Source: Ligustrum vulgare
Taxonomy: Eukaryota > Streptophyta > Magnoliopsida > Lamiales > Oleaceae
Length of the DNA: 64,000 nucleotides
Assembly (NCBI GenBank): GCA_963555705.1
Contig: OY743172.1
Coordinates: 18,661,446 to 18,725,445 of the forward strand
Direction of reading: 5' to 3'
Shown: positions 45,809 to 57,229 of the stretch, in pieces
Numbering within the stretch: the first letter of the stretch is position 1
Layout of the letters: each line of letters starts with the position of its first letter
Program-made: the position numbers and the translations under genes
The notes under the pieces: generated by a model
What the model was told of the DNA's origin: nothing
Databases searched by the model: none
The model's input: the letters and a program-made list of their open reading frames with translations, nothing else

Positions 45809-47026
45809 ATGGGGAAAAGCAAATATTGTACTAAGTGGAGGAACAAAAATGACTATCCAAAATGCCTTATTTCCCCTAAGTCATCTAGGAATCTGCTAAG
45901 TTATAAAGATATTCGAAGTAACGGGTACCATACTGAGACTGCCGAAGAAATTAATAAAGAATATCTTTATATTACTTCTATTGTCTCTGGTAAGAAATAT
46001 ATACTTGAAAGGCTACCCGCTTTACCTTCTGGCTTGTACTATACAAAAATTAGTACAATTGAATCAAATGTTATATTATGCCAAAGGTTCAACGAGCCAA
46101 AGAATTTTATAATTTGGCATGACCGGTTGGGACATCCCGGGTCAACTATGGTGCGAAGAATTATTGAGAATTCAAAAGCACATTCATTGAGTAATCAGAA
46201 AATTCTTCATTGTAATGAATTCTTATGTGCTGCTTGTTCTCAAGGCAAATTGGTCATCAGACCATCATTAAATAAAGTTGAGTATGAATCTCTAATATTT
46301 TTGGAACGTATACAGGGTGATATTTGTGGGCCCATTCACCCTCCATGTGGACCATTTAGATATTTTATGATTTTAATAGATGCATCTACTAGATGGTCAC
46401 ATGTGAGCTTATTATCCACTCGCAACCTGGCATTTGCAAAATTACTTGCTCAGATTATTCGTCTACGAGCACAATTTTCGGATTATCCAATTAAGACTAT
46501 TCGTCTTGATAATGCTAGTGAGTTTACATCTCAAGCATTTAATGATTACTGTATATCGATTGAGATAAAAATTGAACATTCGGTTGCTCATGTTCATACT
46601 CAAAATGGTCTAGCAGAATCATTTATTAAACGACTTCAATTAATAGCTAGGCCATTACTTATGAGAACAAAACTTCCCGTATCTACTTGGGGACATGCCA
46701 TACTACATGCTACAACATTCATACGCATCAGGCCGACATCTTATCATAAATTCTCCCCATTACAAATGGCTTATGGTCAGGAGCCTAATATATCTCATCT
46801 AAGAATTTTTGGTTGTGCGGTTTATGTACCAATAGCCCCACCACAACGAACAAAGATGGGTCCTCAAAGGAGACTGGGAATATATATTGGGTTTGAATCT
46901 CCTTCTATAATAAAGTATCTTGAACCCAATACGAGTGATGTATTTACTGCACGATTTGCAGACTGTCATTTTGATGAAACAATGTTCCCAGCATTAGGGG
47001 GAGAAACTAAACACCTAGAAAAATAA
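45809..47026 (+). pseudogene. Copia-1 pre-integrase and integrase
   Basis: Frame in register from about 45870 (SPKSSRNLLSYKDI). It has the pre-integrase zinc module (HDRLGHPGSTMV, then CAAC), the first Asp (GDICGPI near 46317), the second Asp (IRLDNASEFTS near 46500) and the Glu region (QNGLAESFIKRL near 46600). A C-terminal part typical of copia (LRIFGCAVYVPI, PQRRLGIYIGFES) follows. One base is missing near 45868 relative to the upstream protease frame. A TAA at 47024-47026 replaces a usual Glu codon; the same frame continues to about 47240. Confidence 0.88.
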
Positions 47027-47186
47027 ATAACATGGAATGCATCATATTTATCCAAACTAGATCCTCGCGCAAAGCAATGTGAACAAGAAGTTCAAAAGAT
47101 AATCCACTTGCAAAAGATAGCCAATCAATTGCCAGATGCATTCACTAACCTAAAAAGAGTGACTAAATCACACATTCCATCTGAGA

Positions 47187-49160
47187 ATGCTCCAGTCCGA
47201 ATTGATGTCCCAGAAGGACAAAATAAAGCTAATGAGTCTAAGCATGAAGCGTGGTAGACCAATCGGTTCCAAGGATAAAAATCCTCGAAAGAAAAAGGAG
47301 CATATAGTCAATAATCATATTAAGGAAGAAGAATCTCTCGAAGATTCCAAAGACATAATTCAAATAAAAACCCCTGAAGTGGTACAGGTACCTGAAAATG
47401 ATGAAAATAAAGAGATCTCGATAAATTATGTCTATACGAGGAAAAGATGGAACCGAGAAGAAACAATTGTCGACAATATTTTTTCATATAATGTAGCGCT
47501 CGAAATTATTAATGATAGCGAGGATGATGAACCAAAATCCATTGAGGAATGTAAACGAAGAAATGATTGGCTAAAATGGAAAAGTGCAATTCAGTCAGAA
47601 TTGGATTCATTGGAGAAACGTAAAGTTTTTGGACCTATTGTTCAAACTCCTAAAGGGGTTAATCCTGTAGGATACAAATGGGTATTCGTACGAAAAAGAA
47701 ATGAGAAAAGAGAAGTCGTGAGATATAAAGCACGACTTGTAGCACAAGGATTTTCACAAATACCTAGTGTCGATTATGAAGAAACGTATTTTCCTGTAAT
47801 GGATGCAATTACATTTCGATATCTAGTTAGTTTGGCAATACATGAAAAACTAGATATGCGTATGATGGATGTAGTTTCAGCCTATTTATATGGCATGCTT
47901 GACAATGACATCCACATGAAAATTCTCGAGGGATTTAAAATGCCTGAAGTATATAATTCGAGACCTCGAGAATTATTTTCAATCAAATTGCAAAGGTCAT
48001 TAAATGGATTGAAACAATCCGGCCGCATGTGGTATAATCGCCTTAGTGAATATCTACTGAAAAAAGGATTCAAGAATGATCCTATACGCCCTTGCATTTT
48101 TATAAAGAAGTCAATGAATGGGTTCGTAATTATTGCTGTATATGTTGATGACTTAAATATTATTGGAACTCTTGAAGAAATTCCGAAGGAAATTGAGTAC
48201 TTAAAGTCAGAATTTGAGATGAAAGATCTTGGAAAGACAAAATTCTGTCTCAGCTTGCAAATCGAGCATTTATCAAATGGAATTCTTATTCATCAATCAA
48301 CATATACAGAAAAAGTCCTTAAACGATTTTACATGGATAAGGAAAATCCATTGAGCACACCGATGGTTGTTCGTTCACTCAATGTGGAAAAGGACCCATT
48401 TAGACCTCAAGAAGATAATGAAGAACTTCTTGGTCCTGAAGTACCATATCTTAGTGCTATAGGTGCACTACTATATCTTGCCAACAACACACGACCTGAC
48501 ATTGCATTCTCGGTAAGTTTACTAGCAAGGTATAGTTCTTCTCCTACACAAAGACATTGGAATGGTGTTAAACATGTATTGAGGTATCTCCGAGGAACAA
48601 TTGACATGGGTTTGTTTTATTCAAATGAAACTAAACCGGAACTTGTTGGGTATGCTGATGCGAGATAACTATCAAACCCACACACAGCTAAATCTCAAAC
48701 ATGTTATTTATTCACTTGTGGAGGTACTGCTATATCATGGAAATCCACAAAACAAACATTAACTGCTACTTCTTCTAATCATGCTGAACTACTTGCAATA
48801 CATGAGGCAAGTCGAGAATGTGTATGGTTGAAATCAATGACTCAGCATATAAGGGAGACTTGTGGTCTCTCTTCAAGAAAAGGAAATCCAATAATTTTGT
48901 ATGAAGACAATACCGCCTGTATAGCTCAACTAAAGGGAGGTTTCATTAAAGGTGACAGAACGAAACATATTTCACCGAAATTCTTCTTCACACATGATCT
49001 TGACAAAAATGGTGAAATTGATGTTCGAAAAATTCGTTCAAATGATAATTTAGCTGATATGTTCACAAAATCATTACCTACTTCAACATTTGAAAGATTG
49101 GTAAATAAGATCGGGATGCGTCGACTCAGAGATCTCCAACAACGTCATCAGGAAAATTAA
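47187..49160 (+). pseudogene. Copia-1 reverse transcriptase and RNase H
   Basis: A Lys-rich linker (KRGRPIGSKDKNPRKKK) leads into reverse transcriptase: NPVGYKWVFVRKRN, YKARLVAQGFSQ, MDVVSAYLYG, LNGLKQSGRMWYNR, and catalytic Y-V-D-D near 48140. RNase H follows (PELVGYADAR near 48640, TATSSNHAELLAIHEA, DNTACIAQ, TKHISPKFFF). A TAA at 48666-48668, where Tyr/Gly is usual, splits the domain. The remainder is open to 49160. A frameshift near 47240 separates it from integrase. Confidence 0.88.
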
Positions 49161-49502
49161 ACAGGCGCTAGATTTTATTTTAGCTGAGTTTTTTGAACAA
49201 AGTTTTTAATGAAGCAGCGACTGTACTCTTTTTCCCTGGTTCAGATTTTATCCCACTGGATTTTACTGACAATGTTTTAACGAGGCAGCACTTCAGAACC
49301 TCAAGCTTCAGTACATGATTTGTTCTACTTATCATTGGATGTTATTTCGACCATTAGACTTAATGATTCACAATGGCCAACATCAGGTGGAGCAACTGTA
49401 CTCTTTTTCCTTCCCTCAAGTTTTATCCCACTAGGTTTTCTTAACAAGGTTTTAACGAGACAGACAATTGAGCAAGCGAGTAATATGTCATTTAAGGGGG
49501 AG
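49161..49502 (+). other. Copia-1 3' untranslated region with duplicated motif and PPT
   Basis: Contains two copies of the 64-bp motif (49223-49286 and 49398-49461): GTACTCTTTTTCC ... TTTTATCCCACT ... GTTTTAACGAGGC. The region ends with the PPT TTTAAGGGGGAG (49491-49502) against the LTR. The motif is also in the Tat gypsy at 29427-29490. Confidence 0.85.
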
Positions 49503-49733
49503 TGTTATAAAATATATTATAAATTAGGTATTAGGTAAAAGTTTGGTTTGAATAACCAATTACTATTATGCTCCTGTAAAATTTATATGTTACGATTGTG
49601 CAATTGTCCACTCCTATAAATAGGGGCCTATACTCATTATGCATTACAATTGAATGAATGAGAAGAATTCTCTTCTCTAAGTTCTCCATCTCTTCCTCTT
49701 TATAATTCTTGTTAAGATTTTGATAGTTTCACA
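49503..49733 (+). repeat. Copia-1 3' LTR
   Basis: 231 bp, the same length as 12103-12333 with about 18 differences. TATA box CTATAAATA near 49615. Confidence 0.9.
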
Positions 49734-51606
49734 ATAACGAGTTCTAAATTTGGTGCTTTGTCTTGAACCTAGACAAATATAGTAGCTAGCATTAAAGTGT
49801 TGCACGAATTAAAAAATGCATTAATACATAATCATTGAACAAGACTTGAGCTGGCAGTGAGTGTACGTAGAACAAAAATTACAGGTGAAAAATCTGCTAA
49901 ATTTATTAATTCTATACATTTAAATTGACTCATGCGTTACCAATATGATCTACTCGGGTTTTCCACATATATATAATATAAACTTTGCTTAAATAATCAA
50001 CAAATTAATTTCAACATTTGACCAGTATATCAAATTGTTGCATTAATTATCTGTATACGTAATCATTTATGTGACTATGGCAATATGATAAAAAACTAAT
50101 TTATTACAATTTTTCTTATGTTTATTAGAAATGAATTTTCCTACTATAGTTAAGAATGAAGCTCATTTGTGATTTCATTAAAAAGTTGATAAAAATATAA
50201 ATCAAAGTCATTAATGTTGCACAATAAATTTGCCGAAGAGGACATAACTGTCATTTCAATAACTTTTGTCAACAACCAATAAAAATGAAACTTCGATAAT
50301 TAATCATATAATTAGAACTAGCTAGGGAATGAGATAAGAAAGCAAGTTAAAAAGGAGCTTAATATTCCAAATTAATAGAATTAAACAAAAGATAGTGACA
50401 CTAGAGTTCATGAAAGCCCATTTATATTTTTCTCCTTTATTTGATAATTTGTTTAAATTAATTTAATTAGCAGGTCACAGCTTGTGTCTTACAATAACAG
50501 TGGTATTATCATTAACTAATCTATCTGTAAGTATTAATTAATTTGAATCACTTTCTTGTGTCACATATGAGTTCCCCAAAGGTGCATCTATGCCCCCACT
50601 TCCAGCCCTAATAATGGGCCCACAACTGAATCTTAAAGAGAGGGTAACGCTGCTTCAACCCTAGAAGATGTTTGGTGATTTTATTTATTTATTTATTTTT
50701 TCTTAAGCTGAATGTGGTTGATAAGCTCGATTATACAATATTATCAGACCATACTAAAATGTAAAATAAGTTGACATATGAACTATACTTACGTATAATT
50801 GACAAGAATCCAATCGTTCACGACGTTGGTTGAGTTTTTGATGAAAATCGAATCATATATGGGAGAATGTTTTTAAAGATATTTTCTTATATTAATTCCA
50901 AACTGGAGAATGTTGAGCAATATTTATCAGTATGAGTTCAAATGCAATCTAGGTTAATTAAATAGAGGGTGATGACAAGATTAATCTACGGATGGCTATT
51001 GGATAATTAAACACATATAAATTAATAGGGTTTTTCACATTCATATATGGCAATATTATTGCCTCCCTGGCAGCCATTATCTCTCTACAGAGAATTAATG
51101 GCTTTCAGTCATGTGTACTTGTTGGCCATTTCAGAATGAAAAGAATGATCTTAAAGACAACAAGGCATGTTAACTAAATTATGGGATTCTTAAAAAATCA
51201 ACTTTTAAGAAAATAATGTAGCAGGAGTTCAACTAATTTGGAGCTTGTCAATTTTTTCCCTGTTCAATATTCAAATTTCTTTGAAAAATATATAATTAAG
51301 GTTCCACTATTTCCAAGAGTTTTTGCCTTCAAAGAGACTGTGTGTATACACATATATTAGTTCATTTAAATTCAACACATCATTTTACGTGTAGAACATA
51401 TTCATTTAAAGGTCTAATAATACTTATAATTTTTAAAATGAGTGTAGTGAGATTCAAATTGAGGCCTTTTGCTTAGCTCTTATATCATGTTATTTTATTT
51501 AAAAGTTCAAACAATTAGAGAAAGGAACATTCATTTATTTAAATGTAAATTGGTATATTTTGTATGAGTTTAAAGTAGTTCCATAATGTATTTAGGATGA
51601 TGATAC

Positions 51607-51735
51607 AAGCACCTCGGGACTTACCCCGAGGTGACCCCCTCCTCACATGGAGGGGGTAGAGCTCACTTACGCAAGTGGGCTCCACCCTCTCCATGTGAGG
51701 AGGGGGTCACCTCGGGGGTAAGTCTCGAGGTGCTT
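51607..51735. repeat. Near-perfect 129-bp foldback (hairpin MITE)
   Basis: Two arms of about 63 bases, starting AAGCACCTCG and ending CGAGGTGCTT, are inverted copies with about four mismatches and one one-base gap. They are separated by a loop of only a few bases (near ACGC). The arms are GC-rich (GAGGTGACCCCCTCCTCACA) in AT-rich surroundings. No clear TSD. A foldback or stem-loop MITE is the simplest reading; a transcript would form a long hairpin. Confidence 0.85.
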
Positions 51736-52228
51736 TAAGCATTTTCCATGTATTTAACTTGTGTCTTATAAATATTATCACTAAAAGCTTAACTTTCCCA
51801 ATTTGATTATTTCTTTATCAATCAAGAGTTTGATTTTTTGTTGGTTTTTGTAAACGTTTTGATTTCTTGCTTTTGTATACATTACATCTTTGGAACTGCA
51901 CTTGACTTGTAACCACCAAGTTTTCAAGCTGGTAACTTCCATTGCTAATAATTGTCAGATCATGGGTAGTTATGAACAATTATATGTTATAACTGCTCAA
52001 ATATATTGTCATATTACTCCACTGGATATGATGATTATGCGAGCTTCAAGTTCTCATTTTCTTTTGGAAAACGTTCTGATGGAATCTCATCCAAGATGCA
52101 TGTTCTCTTTTGCTTTCCTTGCCTTGATTCGACGAGTTTTATTTCACCATATTTTTCATAATTAGATTTATTAGCTCCCCATGCTAAGCGACATATCGCA
52201 CTACTTATCCAAATATCTCCATCACGAG

Positions 52229-52500
52229 TTTTCTATTTTTTTTTTTTTTTTTTTTTGGAGAATTGTCCTAACAAATTCAAGGATAAGAATTTTAATGAAT
52301 TATCAAAAGGTGAAACAACAATGAGGGGGGCAAAACCAAACCTCATAAACAACAATTACATTCAACCTAAATTGCAAGATACAGTCAAAATTCTTGCATT
52401 AAAGTAAGACACCAAAAAACAGAATATAAAGGGAACTAACTACAGACTCAACCAAATAGACCACAATCACTTCCTGTGCAAACTGATGGCCGGAATTTCA
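52229..52500 (-). mobile_element. Possible 5'-truncated LINE or retrosequence tail
   Basis: A poly-T run (52229-52254) is a poly-A tail on the minus strand. The minus-strand text before it (TTTGGTTTTGCCCCCCTCAT, then AATTCATTAAAATTCTTATC) resembles plant L1 LINE 3' ends. No reverse transcriptase frame and no certain TSD. Low confidence. Confidence 0.3.
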
Positions 52501-52589
52501 CCGTAATTTAATATATAGTTGTTTCTTTTAAGTTTTTAAAAGACTTTGTCTGTTTCTAATGGTTGTACCCTTTCACGTTGATAACTTTT

Positions 52590-52594
52590 CATAT
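52590..52594. repeat. TSD CATAT, left copy, of copia-2
   Basis: CATAT before 52595; exact copy at 57756-57760. Confidence 0.95.
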
Positions 52595-53120
52595 TGTTGA
52601 AAAATGGAGCTAAATGTGAAAAATAAAGCTAACTTTGTTGAAATTGGCAAGCCACCATTAATAGTCTATGTTCACACCTATTTGGTAAGACACCATTAGC
52701 CTACAATCCTCATATGTTCACACCTATTTTATTCCTTCCATTGTTGATTCTTTGTCCAAACTTTCCCTATAAATAGTGGGCAAAACCTCAATGAAAAATA
52801 CACCACCACAACATAGATTCTTCTTGTGTAGAAGAGTAACACAATCAAGATGTGTTCACAAAATAGAGAGAAAAGTGAGTTGGAGAGAATAGCCTTTGCA
52901 TAGGCAGATAAAAATAAGGTGTAGTATTTTTGTACTCCTCATTTTTCCGAGTTAGTGAAATATATTGGTGTGGGTCCGTGGACGTAGGCAAATTGCTGAA
53001 CCACGTAAATCTTTGTGTTTCGTATTTGCATTTTATTTTTGCGTATTTATATTTTCTCAGTCCAATTTATTTGTGTCACATCGATCCTGGGCGGGATTAG
53101 TTGCGTCCTAATTCCCAACA
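52595..53120 (+). repeat. Copia-2 5' LTR
   Basis: 526 bp; TATA box CTATAAATA at 52768-52776. Confidence 0.95.
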
Positions 53121-53122
53121 AC

Positions 53123-53134
53123 TGGTATCAGAGC
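53123..53134 (+). other. Copia-2 primer-binding site, initiator Met tRNA
   Basis: TGGTATCAGAGC, two bases after the LTR. Confidence 0.93.
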
Positions 53135-53247
53135 TTTGGCTCATTGAGATCTTTTGAAATTCTTAGTATGCTCTGTGGTTGCAGCTTTGACTGATCTTCC
53201 ACATCAGAAAAGATTTTTTTAGACTGTTTTGTGATCGAGTGGGAGCA

Positions 53248-56200
53248 ATGTCGACAGATGAGAAAATATCCAAAATTGACAAATTTGATGGTTCAAATTT
53301 TGGATTTTGGAAAATGCAAATGGAGGACTATCTGTACCAGAAGGATCTATACAAGCCACTAAAAGAAAAGCCAGAAGATATAAGCCAGGGGGATTGGGAG
53401 TTGCTCGATCGAAAAGCACTCGGCACAATCAGGCTGACGTTGTCAAAGTCAGTGGCCTTCAACATAAAAAATGAGAAGACGACAGAGTCTCTCATGGCAG
53501 CCCTTTCTAGCATCTACGAACAGCCATCTGCAGCAAATAAAGTCCACTTAATTAAAAAGCTGTTCAATATGAAGATGGCCGAAGGCGGAAGATTTGGGGA
53601 GCACCTAAATGAATTCAATGAAGTGACGGACCAGCTAAACACAGTCGAAATCACTTTTAGTGATGAAGTTCGAGCTCTGTTAATTCTTGGGCAGTTGCCA
53701 GACAGCTGGAATGGTACAGTCACAGCAATTAGTGGCTCTGCCGGAAAGTCAAAATTGAAGTTCGATGATGTCGTAAGCATGATCTTAACGGAGGAGATCA
53801 GACGACAATCAGAAGGTGCCTCAACTTCAGGATCGGCGTTGAACGTGGAAAGCAGAGGCAGAAGTTCCAACAGAGGAAATGGGCGGGGCAACGGCAAATT
53901 CAGAAGTGGCAGATCGAGTTCCAGAAATCCAAACAATTCCAACAAAACTAAGGTTGTGGAATGTTGGAAGTGTGGGAAGACCGGTCATTACAAAAATCAG
54001 TGCACATCACCTCCAAAAGAAAAGGAGGACAGGACAGAAGTCAATGTTGTGGAAGAGGAAGCGGACGATGCTTTGATATGCTCTTTGGAGAGAAAAACGG
54101 AATACTGGGTGATTGATTCCGGAGCATCTTTTCATGCTACCTCAAACAAGGAGTTTTTTGTAAACTATACGCGGGGTGATTTTGGCAGAGTATATCTCGG
54201 TAATGATCAACCGTGTGGCGTGGTCGGAAAAGGTGATGTACAGATCAAGATCAATGGATCTGTGTGGAAGCTAAAGGACGTGAGACATATTCCAGAATTG
54301 AGGAAGAACTTGATCTCCGTCAAGCAATTGTCGGGAGAAGGACATGTCACCACCTTCTCTGGTGATAACTGGAAGATCACCAAGGGCGCCATGATTATCG
54401 CTCGAGGCAAGGATACTGGCACCCTCTACACAACGGCGGATGCTTGTGTGACAATTGCAGTTGCTGAAAGCAAGGAGGGCCCAAACTTGTGGCACCAGAG
54501 ACTTGGGCATATGAGTCAGAAGGGACTCAAGTATATGCATGCAAAGGGGAAACTACCAGAGCTTCAGTCTACTGATATAGACTTATGCGAGAGTTGCATC
54601 TTTGGGAAGCAAACCAGGGTGAGTTTCAACACTAGTGGTAGAACTCGGAAGCGAGAGAAGCTTGAGTTAGTCCACACAGACGTCTGGGGACCAACCGCAG
54701 TTTCATCTATTGGCGGAAAGTCATACTTTGTGACTTTCATTGATGACCACTCGAGAAAAGTGTGGGTTTATTTCTTGAGACACAAGTCCGAAGTATTCGA
54801 TGTGTTCAAGAAGTGGAAAGCCATGGTGGAAAATGAAACAGGATTGCGAGTAAAGAAGCTGAGGTCCGATAACGGAGGAGAATATACGGATATGGCGTTC
54901 AAGAAGTTCTGTTACTAGAATGGCATCAAAATGGAGAGGACGTTGCCAGGGACTCCACAGCAAAATGGAGTTGCAGAACGTATGAACCGGACATTAACAG
55001 AGAGAGCCAGAAGCATGAGGTTACATGCAGGCTTGCCCAAACAGTTTTGGGCAGAAGCAGTCAACACAGCGGTGTACTTGATCAATCGAGGACCCACGGT
55101 ACCGTTGGAGTACAGGATACCGGAGGAAGTATGGAGCGGAAAAGAAATAAAACTTTCCCACTTGAAAGTTTTTGGATGTGTCGCATATGCACATATTAGT
55201 GATCAGGCAAGGGGCAAGTTAGACCCCAAATCACTAAAGTGCACATTCATTGGATATGGCGGAGATGAGTTCGGCTACCGCTTATGGGATGACCAGAACA
55301 GAAAGGTCATTAGAAGCAGGGATGTCATATTCAACGAGAAGGTTATGTACAAGGACAGAAATGCAGTGCAGTCCGATGACACAGTACATGATGATCCAAC
55401 ATATGTTGAGTTGAATGATGCTCCAGAAAGTAGTACGTCGCAGCAGACAGAGGAGGATCTGCAGTTACAGGAGCCTGTTCTAGAGACTGATGCATCACAG
55501 TCTCCAGTTCCTGTTCTTAGAAGGTCAACCAGACCTCATGTTCCAAATAGAAAGTACATGAGCTACATGTTACTTACTGATGCAGGTGAACCTGAATGCT
55601 ATCATGAGGCATGTCAGGTCGGTGATTCTGGCAAGTGGGAGCTTGCAATGAAAGATGAGATAAAGTCTCTCATCTCTAACCAGACGTGGGAACTAGCCGA
55701 GTTACCTACAGGAAAGAGAGCTCTACACAATAAGTGGGTATACAGAATCAAGGAGGAACATGATGGATCAAAGAGATACAAGGCGAGGTTGGTGGTCAAA
55801 GGTTTCCAGCAGAAAGAAGGAATTGACTACACGGAAATATTTTCGCTAGTTGTGAAGCTGACAACAATCAGATCAGTCTTGAGTATTGTTGCAGCAGAGG
55901 GTTTGCACTTGGAGCAGTTAGATGTAAAAACTGCTTTCCTCCATGGTGACCTTGAGGAGGAAATATATATGCAGCAGCCAGAAGGCTTCTCAGTCAAAGG
56001 AAAGGAGAAACTCGTTTGCAAATTGAAGAAGAGCCTGTATGGCTTAAAGCAAGCTCCGAGACAGTGGTACAAGAAGTTCGACGGATTTATGCAGAAAAAT
56101 GGCTACTTCAAATGTAATGCTGACCATTGTTGCTACTTCAGGAGATTCGAGTCCAGTTATATAATTTTGCTACTTTATGTCGATGATATGTTAGTAGCAG

Positions 56201-57138
56201 GCTCAGATATGGACGAAATCAAGAAGTTAAAGATGCAGCTGTCAGCAGAATTCGAAATGAAGGACTTGGGTGCAGCGAAGCAGATTCTCGGAATGAGGAT
56301 TTTCAGAGATAAGCAGAAGGGTATCTTGCAGTTATCTCAGGCCAAGTACATTAGTCAAGTTCTGCAGAGATTTAACATGTGCAGTGCGAAGGCTGTCAGC
56401 ACGCCACTAGCTAATCACTTCCGTCTATCTAGTGATCAGAGTCCTAAGACAGAGGACGAGATAAACTTCATGGCAAAAATACCATATGCCTCAGCCATTG
56501 GAAGTTTGATGTATGCCATGGTTTGTACCAGACCAGATATTGCTCATGCAGTGGGAGTTGTGAGCAGGTTTATGGCAAATCCAGGAAAGCAGCATTGGGA
56601 AGCAGTAAAGTGGATATTAAGATATCTACAGGGAACTACTGATAGATGCTTATGCTTTGGACGAGGCGAGGTGACTCTACAAGGCTTTGTAGATGCAGAT
56701 TTTGCTGGCGAGGTAGATCGCAGGAGAAGTACTACTGGTTATGTTTTCACAGTAGGTACTACTGCAGTTAGCTGGATTTCGCAGATACAGAAGATTGTTG
56801 CTCTATCCACTACAGAAGCAGAGTACGTGGCAGTAACCGAGGCTAGCAAAGAAATGGTCTGGTTACAGGGTTTGTTGGCAGAATTGGGATTCAGTCAGGA
56901 GAAGAATGTTTTGCACAGTGATAGTCAGAGTGCGATACATCTGGCAAAGAATTCAGCATTTCATTCTAGAACCAAGCACATTGGACTCCGTTATCACTTC
57001 ATCAGGTCTCTTCTAGAGGATGAAGTATTAACACTAGAGAAGATCCAGGGTAGCAAGAACCCAGCCGACATGATGACCAAGACAGTAACAAAGGAAAAAT
57101 TGGAGCTGTGCTCAGCTTCAATTGGTCTTCTGAAGTGA
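53248..57138 (+). pseudogene. Copia-2 gag-pol polyprotein with a single in-frame TAG
   Basis: A frame of 1297 codons from ATG at 53248 (MSTDEKISKIDKFDG). Domains: gag to about residue 230; zinc knuckle CWKCGKTGHYKNQC (about 239-252); protease VIDSGASFHAT with Asp near 290; pre-integrase HQRLGHMSQKG near 415 with CESC; integrase Asp (HTDVWGP near 478), Asp (RSDNGGEY near 541) and Glu (PQQNGVAERMNRTL near 576). Reverse transcriptase follows (NKWVYRIKEE near 828, LDVKTAFLHG, Y-V-D-D near 977), then RNase H (DADFAGEVDRRRSTTGY near 1150, STTEAEYVA). The only fault is TAG at 54916-54918 (codon 557), between the second integrase Asp and the Glu. I prefer the ATG at 53248 to the GTG nine bases upstream. 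Confidence 0.93.
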
Positions 57139-57216
57139 AGACAAAGGAAATGACTCACACCATATTTCACAAGGAGTTGCAAGAAGGAGATATCTCAGGG
57201 GAAGCCACATTTGTCC

Positions 57217-57229
57217 CCAAGTGGGAGAT
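57217..57229 (+). other. Copia-2 polypurine tract
   Basis: CCAAGTGGGAGAT directly before the 3' LTR. Confidence 0.75.

Larger units (their letters stand above)
12103..49733 (+). mobile_element. Old Ty1/copia element (copia-1) hosting a nest of five other elements
   Basis: Two 231-bp LTRs (12103-12333 and 49503-49733) begin TGTTATAAAA and end TTTCACA. They enclose a copia gene order: leader, gag, protease, integrase, reverse transcriptase, RNase H, PPT. About 18 differences by eye (near 8 %) make it the oldest element here. The interior is interrupted by a Tat gypsy element (14384-35350), a solo LTR (36265-38265) and a truncated Athila-like element (about 38784-45807); the gypsy element contains two more insertions. 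Removing them leaves roughly 7.6 kb, including a tandem duplication of leader plus gag. The flanks AGGAG and ATAAC do not match, so no TSD survives. Stops and frameshifts mark it as dead. Confidence 0.9.
49734..52594. other. Intergenic region between copia-1 and copia-2
   Basis: About 2.9 kb, AT-rich, with no credible gene. It holds the foldback at 51607-51735 and a poly-T run at 52229-52254. The open frame 51890-52165 has no recognisable domain. Confidence 0.6.

Noticed and set aside
51890..52165. 91-aa frame in the intergenic region
   Set aside because: No motif, no codon or context support, and no neighbouring exons.
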